The notes beneath the pieces were generated by a model. That model made no database searches. It saw only the letters and a program-made list of their open reading frames with translations, and was not told where the DNA came from. Of a stretch of DNA of 64,000 nt, positions 16,658 through 25,829 are shown piece after piece. A program made the position numbers and the translations under genes. The stretch lies in the NCBI GenBank assembly GCA_036489565.1, contig DASXFN010000117.1, forward strand, positions 7,300 through 71,299, given 5' to 3'. The DNA comes from JAICKN01 sp036489565 (GTDB lineage Bacteria; Acidobacteriota; Terriglobia; Terriglobales; Acidobacteriaceae). Each line of letters begins with the position of its first letter. Within the stretch, counting starts at the first letter, position 1.

Positions 16658-17371
16658 TCAGTTTGTACTGGAACCGCGCTTGAGTTCGTTGGCAAGAATA
16701 ATGGCGTCAGCGATTTCCTTCATGGACCTGCGTTTTTGACGGCTTTGGCGTTGCAGGGCAAGGTAAGCCTGCTCCTCAGTCAATCCTAACTCCTGCTGCA
16801 GAATTCCTTTAGCGCGTTCCACCAGTTTGCGGGTTTCCAGTTGTTCAGAAAGATGGGAATTTTCCGTTTCCAGCCGCGCCATTTCGATTTCGGCCCCGAC
16901 TAGAAATCCAATCATGGAAATAAGTTGTATTTCGCGCCGTTTATAACTATGGCGCTCGCGGTTCTGCAAATTGATCACCCCAACCAGGCGGCCCCGGCAT
17001 AAAAGAGGGACTGACAGAAAAGCCTCGTAACGGTCTTCCGGCAATTCATTAAATACTTTGAAACGCGGGTCTTGAAACGCATTCTGCGAAACCGCGACGG
17101 CCTCGCGATGTTCGGCCACCCAGCCTGTGATTCCCTGCCCCACCTGCAACTTGAGACGATCAACAATATCCTCGTGAGGATTTTTGGAGGCGCGCAGAAC
17201 CAATTCATCGTCCTGCAATACATATACAAAACAGGAGTCGCATTTCACGACGCCGACCGCGAAATCCACGACCCTGGCCAGAACTTCATGGAAAGGATCA
17301 GCAGCGGCCATACGGCTTCCAATTTCATGAAGAACATCAAAATCAAGATCGGCGGGCGAGTTTACTTCCAT
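16658..17371 (-). CDS. GAF and ANTAR domain RNA-binding regulator
   Basis: A 237-residue cytoplasmic regulator. The GAF domain (about residues 20-170) includes GQGITGWVAEHREAVAV and FLSVPLLCRGRLVGVINLQN and senses a small ligand. A coiled-coil helix (EIEMARLETENSHLSEQLETR) leads into the ANTAR domain (about 178-232; LVERAKGILQQELGLTEEQAYLALQRQS and RRSMKEIADAIIL). ANTAR domains bind paired hexaloop hairpins in leader RNAs and prevent termination. No partner histidine kinase or obvious target leader is adjacent. The gene is downstream of nothing on its strand within 150 bp, so it is probably a single unit. Confidence 0.9.
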   Translation of the reverse strand: MEVNSPADLDFDVLHEIGSRMAAADPFHEVLARVVDFAVGVVKCDSCFVYVLQDDELVLRASKNPHEDIVDRLKLQVGQGITGWVAEHREAVAVSQNAFQDPRFKVFNELPEDRYEAFLSVPLLCRGRLVGVINLQNRERHSYKRREIQLISMIGFLVGAEIEMARLETENSHLSEQLETRKLVERAKGILQQELGLTEEQAYLALQRQSRQKRRSMKEIADAIILANELKRGSSTN

Positions 17372-17523
17372 GCTGTGACGCTATCGAGTGCTTGCGCGGG
17401 AGTCAAATTCAAATTTCTTATGGAATGGGTAAGCGAGTTGCATGTGACAGAGAGAAGTGAGCTTAGACCGCAAGCAGATTTGACGTAGCAAAAAAACAGA
17501 TGAGCGAGCCGCCGATTGCGCCG

Positions 17524-18456
17524 TCACATTTCGGGAATTAAATCAATCGAGCCGACGCCGCCTTCCACGTGCAATTCCAGAGTAATTGGAGATTTCCCGT
17601 AAGCTTCATTCACGTAACGGTCGCCATCTTTCTTCATTCCGTGCGCATTCACGGAACCAAGGCCGCCCTGCGCATGCACCTCAACGCCTACATCCTTCGG
17701 CAGGCGGATCGTCGCGCTGCCCACGCCCCCTTGAATATGCGCGTCCAGATTGTTCTTCCAGTCACCCCGAAGATCGGCGGTCACCGAGCCTGCCCCCATT
17801 TGCAAATCCAATTTCGTTAGGGGGAGATTGGTGAGGTGCAATGTTCCCCGCCCGGCGCCGATTTGCACTTTAAGTTCCATCGGGAGTTTGTTGCCCAGGC
17901 GGACGTCCCAGTCATTCTTTTCGCCGCCCCACCCCGGAGCAAAGTGCACATGAGAATGTTCGATTTGTTTGATAACGAGATGCCCCTCCGTCCCATCCAC
18001 CTGATAAGAGACGTCTGGACCGGAAGAAGATTTACGGTAATCCAGATCGGCATCCAGTAATCGCGGTGCTCCGCTGGAAAGCTGCAGGTCGCCTTCGGCC
18101 ATTTCAATGTCCACTTGAGCTGATTGCGCGGCGCCATAGTCAATGCCTTCGTGCTGCCTGGCTGTAGCTCCTTCGAACCTGTGATGGTGAGAGATGGCAA
18201 CGACGAAAAAGACAATGAGGACAATGGCCGCGATCTCACCGCCTGTGATCAACCTGCGATTGCCGCCAGGATTTTTTTGTATCAGATAATAGTCCCAGAG
18301 TTTGCCCAGTCCCACAAAGATCAGAAGCAGCGGCCAATACCGGCCCAGAAGTGGCCAGGGATCCACTCCGGGATGAGAATTCGTATAAAGGAAAAGAACT
18401 CCCAACCCAATAAGCACGGTGGCGCCCACAATCGAGCTACGCCGGTATTCGGCCAT
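17524..18456 (-). CDS. LiaF/toast-rack-like membrane protein
   Basis: A 310-residue protein. The N-terminal about 90 residues have two or three membrane helices (SSIVGATVLIGLGVLFLYTN, PLLGRYWPLLLIFVGLGKLWDYYL, EIAAIVLIVFFVVAIS), as in the LiaI-LiaF-like transmembrane module. The remaining about 200 residues form Gly-rich repetitive beta strands (LQMGAGSVTADLRG, IQGGVGSATIRLP, HAQGGLGSVNAHG, HVEGGVGSIDLIP), the toast-rack or adhesin-like fold. Such proteins regulate envelope-stress systems in Firmicutes; here no two-component partner is adjacent, so the role is open. The repeated VGS/GxGS phrases mark the turns of the solenoid. Confidence 0.75.
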   Translation of the reverse strand: MAEYRRSSIVGATVLIGLGVLFLYTNSHPGVDPWPLLGRYWPLLLIFVGLGKLWDYYLIQKNPGGNRRLITGGEIAAIVLIVFFVVAISHHHRFEGATARQHEGIDYGAAQSAQVDIEMAEGDLQLSSGAPRLLDADLDYRKSSSGPDVSYQVDGTEGHLVIKQIEHSHVHFAPGWGGEKNDWDVRLGNKLPMELKVQIGAGRGTLHLTNLPLTKLDLQMGAGSVTADLRGDWKNNLDAHIQGGVGSATIRLPKDVGVEVHAQGGLGSVNAHGMKKDGDRYVNEAYGKSPITLELHVEGGVGSIDLIPEM

Positions 18457-18618
18457 TTTTTCACTCCTGTTTGGCAGCCAAAAAATTATTGCATAACAAT
18501 ACGAGCGACAAGTGTATTTACGAAAAGCGGGCCGGGATAGTTCCGGCTATTTAGCCCTTGCAAGCGGAATTCCAGGAGACCGCATTCGCCCTTCGGCTGC
18601 TTCATTTAAACTGACCGT

Positions 18619-18843
18619 ATGTCGGAGCTGGGAAAATTGTTGGTCTCCGTAGGGGTGTTGTTGATCGTCGGAGGCCTGGTACTGATTTTGCTCGGGCGCG
18701 TGCACGTCCCGCTGGGCCGACTGCCCGGGGACATTACGCTTCGCGGAAAACATACAACGGTTTATTTTCCCCTCGCCTCTTCCATCCTGGTGAGTCTTCT
18801 GCTGACGCTAATTTTGTATTTGGTCGCGATTTTTCGGCGCTAA
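18619..18843 (+). CDS. DUF2905 membrane protein
   Basis: A 74-residue inner-membrane protein of the DUF2905 family. It has two hydrophobic helices (LLVSVGVLLIVGGLVLILLG and ASSILVSLLLTLILYLVAIF) around the signature loop LGRLPGDITLRGKHTTVYFPL. Function is unknown. It is 45 bp upstream of xseA on the same strand and may be co-transcribed with it, though family members often sit beside DNA-repair genes such as ruvABC. Confidence 0.9.
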   Translation: MSELGKLLVSVGVLLIVGGLVLILLGRVHVPLGRLPGDITLRGKHTTVYFPLASSILVSLLLTLILYLVAIFRR

Positions 18844-18888
18844 CTTTGCATTCCATTTTTCCCGAGCTTCTCCCTGATTGGCAAGAGC

Positions 18889-20301
18889 GTGGGCCATGCC
18901 TGTACACTTCCTTTCGTGTCGTCGCTTGACCAACTAGGCTTCGGATTTACCGCGCCCAGCCGCCGCGTATGGGCGGTCAAAGACATTGTGGCCGCGGTGC
19001 GCACGCATGTGGAACGCGAATACAGCGATAGTTGGGTCGAGGGAGAAATTTCTAATTTTCGCGCACACGATTCCGGTCATCTTTACTTCACTCTCAAAGA
19101 CGACAGCGCGCAATTGAGCGCGGTCATGTTTCGCTCCCAGGCGCGGCTGCTTCGATTTCGCCCCGAAAATGGCATGCAGGTAGTAGTACGAGGGCGCATC
19201 ACAATTTATGAAGACCGTGGCCAACTGCAGATTTCCGCTGAGTACATTGAGCCCAAGGGCGCGGGCGCGTTGCAAATCGCATTCGAGCAACTAAAGGCAA
19301 AGCTGCAAGCCGAAGGGTTGTTTGATTCCACCCGTAAGAAGCTTCTGCCACTGCTGCCGCGCCGTATTGGAATTGTGACTTCACCGCAGGCGGCGGCATT
19401 GCGCGATATTCTGAACATCCTGCAGCGACGGCATCACACAGTGAATATCGTGATTTTTCCCGCGCAGGTTCAGGGGGAATCCGCAGCCGCGGAAGTTGCC
19501 GCCGGCTTGCGTTATTTCAACCGGAGCCACGGCGCTGACGTCATCATCGTGGCGCGAGGAGGAGGCTCCGCCGAGGACCTTGCCGCTTTCAACGACGAGG
19601 CGCTGGCGCGAATTGTCGCGGAATCGGAAATTCCCGTCATCTCCGCGGTAGGGCATGAAACGGATTTCACCATTATTGATTTTGTCGCCGATCTGCGCGC
19701 GCCAACACCATCCGCGGCGGCGGAACTGGTGATCCAGTCGCGACAGGATTTGGACGAGCAACTGGAAGGATCACGCCTCCGCCTTGAAAAAGCGATGCGC
19801 TATCGCCTGCTGCTGGCACGGCAAAACCTGGTGGAACTTTCGCGGCACGGCGCATTCGCGCGCATGATGGACTTAATTCATCGCCGCCAGCAGCGATTGG
19901 ACGATCTGGTTTACAGGATTGCTCATGCCGAGCGAAATTTACTGGAAGCGCAGCGGCGCAAATTTGAAATTTTCTCGGCAGCGGTGCGGCACTACGATTT
20001 GCGCCGAGCACTGGCGGGTATTGGCAAGGAACTCAGCAGCCAGACGGCGGCCATGAGTTCCGGAATGAGGAACTTCCTTTTAACCAAACGCTTACGGCTG
20101 GAGCACGTACTGGCGCAATTGGAAGCGCTGTCGCCACTAGCAATTCTGGACCGCGGCTATGCCCTGGTTTTTGATGCCAATGGCAAACTGCTCAAGGACG
20201 CGGACAAAATCAAGAACGGCGACGAGATCACGGCGCGCCTTTCCCACGGAACAATCGCGGCGACGGTAAAACGAAAGCTCCCGGAAACCAAGCCTCAGTA
20301 A
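18889..20301 (+). CDS. xseA: Exodeoxyribonuclease VII large subunit
   Basis: Catalytic subunit of exonuclease VII, which degrades single-stranded DNA in both directions in repair. The 470-residue protein has an N-terminal OB fold (VWAVKDIVAAVRTHVEREYSDSWVEGEISNF; HLYFTLKDDSAQLSAVMFR) and a catalytic domain with PRRIGIVTSPQAAALRDILNIL, DVIIVARGGGSAEDLAAFNDEALAR and SAVGHETDFTIIDFVADLRAPTPSAAAELV. A long helical C-terminus ends in the GYALV motif region. ATG 18889 gives a 20-residue lead before the OB fold; GTG 18916 is an alternative. The small subunit xseB is not adjacent. Confidence 0.95.
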   Translation: MGHACTLPFVSSLDQLGFGFTAPSRRVWAVKDIVAAVRTHVEREYSDSWVEGEISNFRAHDSGHLYFTLKDDSAQLSAVMFRSQARLLRFRPENGMQVVVRGRITIYEDRGQLQISAEYIEPKGAGALQIAFEQLKAKLQAEGLFDSTRKKLLPLLPRRIGIVTSPQAAALRDILNILQRRHHTVNIVIFPAQVQGESAAAEVAAGLRYFNRSHGADVIIVARGGGSAEDLAAFNDEALARIVAESEIPVISAVGHETDFTIIDFVADLRAPTPSAAAELVIQSRQDLDEQLEGSRLRLEKAMRYRLLLARQNLVELSRHGAFARMMDLIHRRQQRLDDLVYRIAHAERNLLEAQRRKFEIFSAAVRHYDLRRALAGIGKELSSQTAAMSSGMRNFLLTKRLRLEHVLAQLEALSPLAILDRGYALVFDANGKLLKDADKIKNGDEITARLSHGTIAATVKRKLPETKPQ

Positions 20302-20314
20302 TTTTCTAGCCAGC

Positions 20315-22573
20315 TCACTTCGCTCTGAGCACGAACTTCGCGGACGAGAGATTATCAAAGTGATCGTAAACCCGGACCACCACCACATGTTCTTCCCCGG
20401 ACGCGGCAGGTTTTTCATTTCCCCCGCTCGCACTGGATTGGGGCGGTAACGCAGCCCGGAAGTCGTAATTCTCAGTCCGCGAATCTGAAAGCTGGTCCAC
20501 CGGCTCAATGTATTGCCAATCGCTGGCATCCACGGAATATTCCGCCCGCTTGATGTTGGAAAAGCTGTCGTTGGCACGAAATTGAATGCGGAGTTGGTTG
20601 TTGGAGAGCGATGCGTTTAGGCCCTCGATGAGCGGAGGTGTCGTGTCCACCTCAAAGCGCGCGCTTTCCCGTTCCGCAGTGAGCCCTTCATTCGGCGGAT
20701 GCGACGGAGCATCCGAGGCGACGACTTTCATCGTATATCCGCCATCGGGCAACAGAGATGCGTCGAACGAATAGAACTTGTCATTCATGCCGTCTTTCAG
20801 CAACAGCCACCGGCCCTCGTCATCTCCGCGATAGTAGAGCGAATAAACCATCTGGTCGCCATTGTCATCGTGGACCGCCCATCTGACGCCGATAGAACCT
20901 GAATCGTGAATCGGCTGAGGCTGCACATCAAAATGCGGCTGGGAATTATTGTTCCCGGATGCGTCCAACGGCTTGGGCAAAGATTGATAACGCACTCCCG
21001 ATTGCACACTCACATCGTCAAAAGCAGGCGGTACATTTTTCGGCAGGTAATTGACGATCACGCTGTCCAATTGCGGCGCGGGATTCCCGGCATGCAATTC
21101 CGCCTTCCATTGAATAAAGCGGGCGGAAGGAGCGCCGGCGTCTGCATCCTTTTGCGGATCTACTTTCTGCCAGGCGCTCCAGTTGCGATCTGGATTATCA
21201 ACATTGCCGCTGCGGACGGAAATCTCTACATTCCCCTTCCCGCGGAACTGGAGCCTGCCCCAGCGGGAAAAATTATGCGCATCGAAAACATCACTTTCGT
21301 AAGTGCCGTCAGAATTCGGCGACGCGCCCAGCAAGTACACTTTGCCCAAATTGCTGGTAGCGGCGTAGAGACCGCCTACGCCCTTGGCAAAAGCCGTTAC
21401 CTGGCTGGCACTGGCTTGCAGTAGGTCCGCGTAATCGTTCTCTCCGGCAATGGCGAAGATGCGTCCGCGATTGCCGGTTCCGGCAAGCAGCCTTCCTTGA
21501 GAATCGAACGCCAGCGCATAAACGATTTCGTCATGAGACGCCCAGATGCGCGAAGGCGAACCATCCGGCGCGATCTCATAGATTTCGGAATTTCCCTTTT
21601 CCGCCAAAGCTGGGAAATTGATCACAGTGGGGCCGGATGCGGGCATCGCCTGGACTGTCGGATTTTGGCCCGCGTTCACGGCTGGCAATGGCGTTACCGC
21701 GGTGGTCGTGGAAATCACGGGAAAGGAAGCAGTCGCGCCCTGTTTTTCTCCCGTCCCCGCCGCATAAATATTGTCTTTGCCATCTACCGCAAGCGCGGTA
21801 ATTTCTTCTTTTGGCGCGCTGTACAGGACAAATGCCCCGCCCTTGGCGGAAATGCGATAGATAAGACCGCTGCCATCCGAACCGGCAATCAGGTTTCCTT
21901 GATGATCGAAGGTTAAAACTCGAATGTGGGCTTCATCACTTTTAAAGAAGACCGAATGATCGCCCGCCGGCGTTACCCGGAAAATCTCTCCATGATCGCC
22001 GGTCGCCACATAAACATTCCCGGATGCGTCGAGTGCCAGGTCCCAAATGTATTTCGTGCCAGGATCAAAAAAAACCGACGCGTGCCATGCGGAAGCGGCA
22101 TTCGAATCTTTCGAATCGCCGGGGGCCGGCGGAACAATCCGGTACACCTTGCCGTCTGGGTTGGTGGCGGCATAGATAACGCCATTCTTATCCAGAACCA
22201 GCGCTTGCACCTGCAACTCCTGTGGCTGAAATATCGCAAAGGACTTTCCGTCTGGCGTGATGCGGTAAATCCTGGCAGGCGCGCCCGCGGCTACGTATAC
22301 GTTCCCGGCAGGATCGGCTGCAATGGCCCAGATGTATGTAGAGGGCGTCGTGGCAAGCGATTTGAACGCCGGCGATAATTCCAATCCCCCAGTGCTGCGA
22401 ATTGCCACGCCTTTGGCGGTTCCCTTGGAAAGATCGCCAAAACTCGATTGTTCCCAGGAGCGGGTCCCTTCGCCGAGTGCGAAGATCGAATAAAAGACGA
22501 GCGAACAAAAACAAATGAAGACAACCATCAGGTTAAAAGAATTGCGGCGTCGAATGGCCAATGCACACCTCAT
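20315..22573 (-). CDS. Secreted beta-propeller protein of unknown function
   Basis: A large exported protein (752 residues from ATG 22573; a GTG at 22633 overlapping the previous stop by 4 bp adds 20 more). The N-terminus is signal-like (RRRNSFNLMVVFICFCSLVFYSIFALG). Residues about 60-400 hold repeated NHL/two-component-propeller phrases (AADPAGNVYVAAGAPARIYRI, LDKNGVIYAATNPDGKVYRI, LDASGNVYVATGDHGEIFRV, DHQGNLIAGSDGSGLIYRI). These form a six- to seven-bladed propeller. The C-terminal half has Ig/fibronectin-like strands (PPAFDDVSVQSGVRYQ; GGYTMKVVASDAPSHPPNE). No catalytic residues are evident. It is translationally linked to the upstream S55 peptidase gene. Confidence 0.8.
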   Translation of the reverse strand: MRCALAIRRRNSFNLMVVFICFCSLVFYSIFALGEGTRSWEQSSFGDLSKGTAKGVAIRSTGGLELSPAFKSLATTPSTYIWAIAADPAGNVYVAAGAPARIYRITPDGKSFAIFQPQELQVQALVLDKNGVIYAATNPDGKVYRIVPPAPGDSKDSNAASAWHASVFFDPGTKYIWDLALDASGNVYVATGDHGEIFRVTPAGDHSVFFKSDEAHIRVLTFDHQGNLIAGSDGSGLIYRISAKGGAFVLYSAPKEEITALAVDGKDNIYAAGTGEKQGATASFPVISTTTAVTPLPAVNAGQNPTVQAMPASGPTVINFPALAEKGNSEIYEIAPDGSPSRIWASHDEIVYALAFDSQGRLLAGTGNRGRIFAIAGENDYADLLQASASQVTAFAKGVGGLYAATSNLGKVYLLGASPNSDGTYESDVFDAHNFSRWGRLQFRGKGNVEISVRSGNVDNPDRNWSAWQKVDPQKDADAGAPSARFIQWKAELHAGNPAPQLDSVIVNYLPKNVPPAFDDVSVQSGVRYQSLPKPLDASGNNNSQPHFDVQPQPIHDSGSIGVRWAVHDDNGDQMVYSLYYRGDDEGRWLLLKDGMNDKFYSFDASLLPDGGYTMKVVASDAPSHPPNEGLTAERESARFEVDTTPPLIEGLNASLSNNQLRIQFRANDSFSNIKRAEYSVDASDWQYIEPVDQLSDSRTENYDFRAALPPQSSASGGNEKPAASGEEHVVVVRVYDHFDNLSSAKFVLRAK

Positions 22574-22629
22574 GAAAAATTGAGCGGGAACACTCAGGAA
22601 ATATGACGACGAAGAAAAGTTTCGGAGCC

Positions 22630-24420
22630 TCACTTGATGGAGATGGTCAAAACCTGCGCGCCGGAAGCAACGTAGTCAAGCGGCTTGGTGGCCGATTCGT
22701 CCACTGCGGATTCCGCCTGCACCACCATTTCCTGCGTTCCTCGCATGCTGTCCATAACGTTCATAATGGAAAGCGGCAGGCCGGGCATAACTTTATCGCC
22801 GATCATGGCTTCGGGGTTCGCTTCAAGCAGCGAAACGTAAATTTTATTGTTCACGTGCTCTTTATTGAGCAACGCAATGGTGGACGCCAGATCCATGCGG
22901 CTGGCGAAGAGCGGTTGCGTGTGGCGCAAACGGTCGAGCGTGTCGCCATCGCTCACCAGAATATGCAGCGGGCCTTGCGCCACGGAAGTAGGTATTTTTA
23001 CTGGAATTTGCTCAACGATGGCCTCTCCGCGGTAAGGTTGCAAGACCGCTTCCACGGTAATCTCATCTCCGGGCCGCGCTTCAATTACGTCTGTGCGAGC
23101 GCCTTCCAATCGCGCCCAGCGCCGCGCGCGCACGAGGTCAAAATCCAAATGAACGCCGCGAATTTCTGGAGCGCTGTAGGGATTGTCGTAAATCCGCCCG
23201 AAGCGATCGCCGAGGGAAATTGCGGCCAGCATCGCCGCCGGCTGGCTTCCATCCGCTGAGGCAAACATATCCTGCAGATTGACGTCGGGATATCCGTTCA
23301 CGGAAATCTTCCCTTTTAATTGATAGGAAGTTTCTTCTCCGTACTCATTCACGCCGTGCAGCGCGTTGAAGACGGTCGCCATCATGGCCACCGGGCTCAG
23401 GCGTGGATTGTTAAGCACTTCGTAATGAAACTGGCGGTCGGCGGGGCCGCCGTGAATGGTAAGAGTGACCGGAATCATCTCCGGCTTCTTGCCGAACTCT
23501 CCCAGAATTCCCGTATGGCGGTCTTGAACGAAGGTGCCAACCGGCTCTGTCGCGTTCACGATTTTGAATGCATTCAAAGGCGAAGGTAGAGTGGCAATCA
23601 CCTGCGCTTTGGTCATGGGCAGGTCTACCATGCCGAACTGCAGCAACGGATGTCCGCACGCCAAAAGATGGTTCGCGGCAATATAAGTGACGGTGCAGGT
23701 AGCGGCGATATCCATATCGCCACGTACCAGAATGGCGCTGACCGCCGATCCCGGCTCAAGCGGCTCCGGCTGCTTGGCGTCGCTCACTGAGCCAACCCCC
23801 ATCACAGGAACAATGCCGGCAGAGGCAAATTGCGGTGCGAATTGCTTGATGGCATCTTCCGAGAATCCGTTAAAAACCAAGGGCGTTTCAATCGGCTTCA
23901 AGAAATTTTCGAAATTGGCCGCTGGCAAGTTCGCCACGCCGGGGCTGGATGTTTTCTCAGGAGTTGCCGGACCCGCTTTTGCCTCCACTGTACCTTCGCC
24001 CGGAGAGCGGTCCATCGCGCTGATCTCCAGCATTTCCCCGATGGGGGTCACTCCAGCAATGGGCTCTTTGGAAAACTCCCCGATGCGGAATGCCAGAGCT
24101 CCCGCGAGTTTTCCATTCAAATAAACCGGACTTCCGCTCATGCCTGCAACCACACCGGTGTATTGCGCCTTTTCTCCGCCGAGCCGCACTAGGATAATGT
24201 CGCCTTTAGGACCGTTGGCGTTCTTCAGGATCCCCAGGACTTCCACATCCATCGGCTCAGGCTTCGTGCCCTGAAACACGGTGTAGGCAACCCCTTTCAT
24301 GCCCGCATGGATTTCGTTCACTGAAATGGTTTCCACCGTAGATGGCGCATCAGCACTAAACAGGAAGGAAGAGGACAGTAATAAGCAGAGGAATGCCTGA
24401 TAAAAAAATATACGTCTCAT
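22630..24420 (-). CDS. SpoIVB-like (S55) peptidase domain protein
   Basis: A 596-residue exported protein; ATG 24420 begins a signal peptide (MRRIFFYQAFLCLLLSSSFLFSA). The first domain (about 30-130) has IHAGMKGVAYTVFQGTKPEPMDVEVLG and VVAGMSGSPVYLNGKLAGALAF, the GMSGSP serine motif of the S55 (SpoIVB) family with candidate nucleophile Ser95. A second S55-like motif, TVTYIAANHLLACGHPL with His257, comes later. In Bacillus SpoIVB the His motif precedes the Ser motif, so the order here is reversed. The C-terminal half is beta-rich. The host shows no sign of sporulation genes, so a periplasmic processing or structural role is more likely. The propeller protein gene follows directly. Confidence 0.82.
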   Translation of the reverse strand: MRRIFFYQAFLCLLLSSSFLFSADAPSTVETISVNEIHAGMKGVAYTVFQGTKPEPMDVEVLGILKNANGPKGDIILVRLGGEKAQYTGVVAGMSGSPVYLNGKLAGALAFRIGEFSKEPIAGVTPIGEMLEISAMDRSPGEGTVEAKAGPATPEKTSSPGVANLPAANFENFLKPIETPLVFNGFSEDAIKQFAPQFASAGIVPVMGVGSVSDAKQPEPLEPGSAVSAILVRGDMDIAATCTVTYIAANHLLACGHPLLQFGMVDLPMTKAQVIATLPSPLNAFKIVNATEPVGTFVQDRHTGILGEFGKKPEMIPVTLTIHGGPADRQFHYEVLNNPRLSPVAMMATVFNALHGVNEYGEETSYQLKGKISVNGYPDVNLQDMFASADGSQPAAMLAAISLGDRFGRIYDNPYSAPEIRGVHLDFDLVRARRWARLEGARTDVIEARPGDEITVEAVLQPYRGEAIVEQIPVKIPTSVAQGPLHILVSDGDTLDRLRHTQPLFASRMDLASTIALLNKEHVNNKIYVSLLEANPEAMIGDKVMPGLPLSIMNVMDSMRGTQEMVVQAESAVDESATKPLDYVASGAQVLTISIK

Positions 24421-24533
24421 GAAGTTTCCTGGAGGCCCCAACGGTCTCCCGAAGCGCTACTCCGCGGGGCTAACGGTGTGCCGGAGGAGAGAACAGAAAC
24501 CGGGCAAACATCCTACCGCGAAGTTGTTGCGTC

Positions 24534-24539
24534 TATACT
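24534..24539 (+). promoter_or_regulatory. Possible -10 element (TATACT) before the VWFA gene
   Basis: TATACT is a good sigma-70 -10 hexamer 26 bp before the ATG of the VWFA protein, but the -35 position (TCCTAC) is poor. A strong Shine-Dalgarno, AAAGGAG (24555-24561), follows with ideal spacing and supports the start at 24566. Confidence 0.35.
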
Positions 24540-24565
24540 AGCATAGGGTTTTTTAAAGGAGTCCC

Positions 24566-25792
24566 ATGATTTCTTGTCTTTTAAACAAAAGAATGCCGCG
24601 ACTGGGACAAACGCTCTCAGCGGTGTTTTGCCTGGTGCTAACCCTGATGTTTTTGCCGGCGAGCAAGGTCTCCGCCCAGGACCAACAGGCCTCTCAGCCA
24701 TCCAATCAACAGTCCGGCCAACAGCAGGAAGCGCCGCCCGCTGCCGGTGGCCCGAATGATGACGCCGGGCCTTATGCGATTCCCAAGAAAAAAGAAGCAC
24801 CGCCCGAGCCGCCTCCGGAAACGCCGAAGAAGATTGAAGGCTTGCCCAACTACTCCATCAACATATCGGTCCCGGAAGTAGATCTCCCGGTATTGGTCAC
24901 GACGAAAGATGGACAGTTTATTCCTAATTTGAAGAAAGATAATTTCAAAGTTTTCGAAGATGGCGTGCAGCAAAATATCGCCAACTTCCATGAATCGCAA
25001 GATGCTCCTATCACGGCCGTACTGCTGGTGGAGTTCGCACAGACAAATTACTCCTTTCTGCAGGACACTCTGATCGGCGCTTATAATTTCGCCGCCAACC
25101 TAAAGAAGAATGACTGGGTGGCCGTGGAATATTACGACATTAAGCCCCATATTCTGGTGGACTTCACGCAGAACAAACAAGCAGTCGTAGGCGCCTTGAA
25201 CCAGTTGCGTATGCCGGACTGGCAGGAAACCAATCTATTTGACGCGCTCTCTGACACGCTGGACCGGTTGCAGGATATTCAAGGCCACAAGTACGTTATT
25301 CTCATCTCCACCGGCGTGGATAGCTTTAGCAAACTTAGGTTGGGGGAGATCCTGACGAGAGTTAAAAACGCCCAGGACGTCACCATTTTTCCCGTTAGCA
25401 TTGGTTGGGCATTGCGTGAATATTGCGAGGTAAACCACTGCACGGGACAAACGCAATCGCGAGCCGGATTGCCGATTGACCAAATGGACTACCTGCAAGC
25501 CGACAATGAGATGAACACCTTCGCCCGCCTGACGGGAGGTCGCGCTTATTTCCCCCGTTTCCAGGCGGAGTTTCCGGAAATCTTCCACAGCATTCTTGGC
25601 GACATCCGCAGCCAATATAATCTGACTTATCGCCCGTCCAACGCGAAGCAGGACGGCTCCTATCGCAAGCTGAAAGTAGAAGTAGTGGGCCCGGATGGCC
25701 ATCCATTAAAGGTGAGGGATCAAAAAGGCAAAGATCTGAAATACCAGATCATTGCCAAGGAAGGCTACACGGCCAAGCGCACGGTGGAATAA
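24566..25792 (+). CDS. VWFA-related secreted protein (acidobacterial type)
   Basis: A 408-residue exported protein of the VWFA-related family common in Acidobacteria. A signal peptide (to about SAQ37) is followed by a Gln/Pro-rich low-complexity segment (38-90). The family N-domain follows (ISVPEVDLPVLVTTKDGQFIPNLKKDNFKVFEDGVQQNIANF), then a von Willebrand A fold (about 148-370). In the metal-site motif the usual DxSxS reads E156-F-A-Q-T160, so the classical MIDAS is degenerate, although ETNLFDAL and STGVD are retained. Its molecular role is not known. The strong ribosome-binding site AAAGGAG confirms the start. Confidence 0.88.
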   Translation: MISCLLNKRMPRLGQTLSAVFCLVLTLMFLPASKVSAQDQQASQPSNQQSGQQQEAPPAAGGPNDDAGPYAIPKKKEAPPEPPPETPKKIEGLPNYSINISVPEVDLPVLVTTKDGQFIPNLKKDNFKVFEDGVQQNIANFHESQDAPITAVLLVEFAQTNYSFLQDTLIGAYNFAANLKKNDWVAVEYYDIKPHILVDFTQNKQAVVGALNQLRMPDWQETNLFDALSDTLDRLQDIQGHKYVILISTGVDSFSKLRLGEILTRVKNAQDVTIFPVSIGWALREYCEVNHCTGQTQSRAGLPIDQMDYLQADNEMNTFARLTGGRAYFPRFQAEFPEIFHSILGDIRSQYNLTYRPSNAKQDGSYRKLKVEVVGPDGHPLKVRDQKGKDLKYQIIAKEGYTAKRTVE

Positions 25793-25829
25793 TCGTCAGC
25801 GGGGAACCGGTGGGCCTGCCCACATCAGC

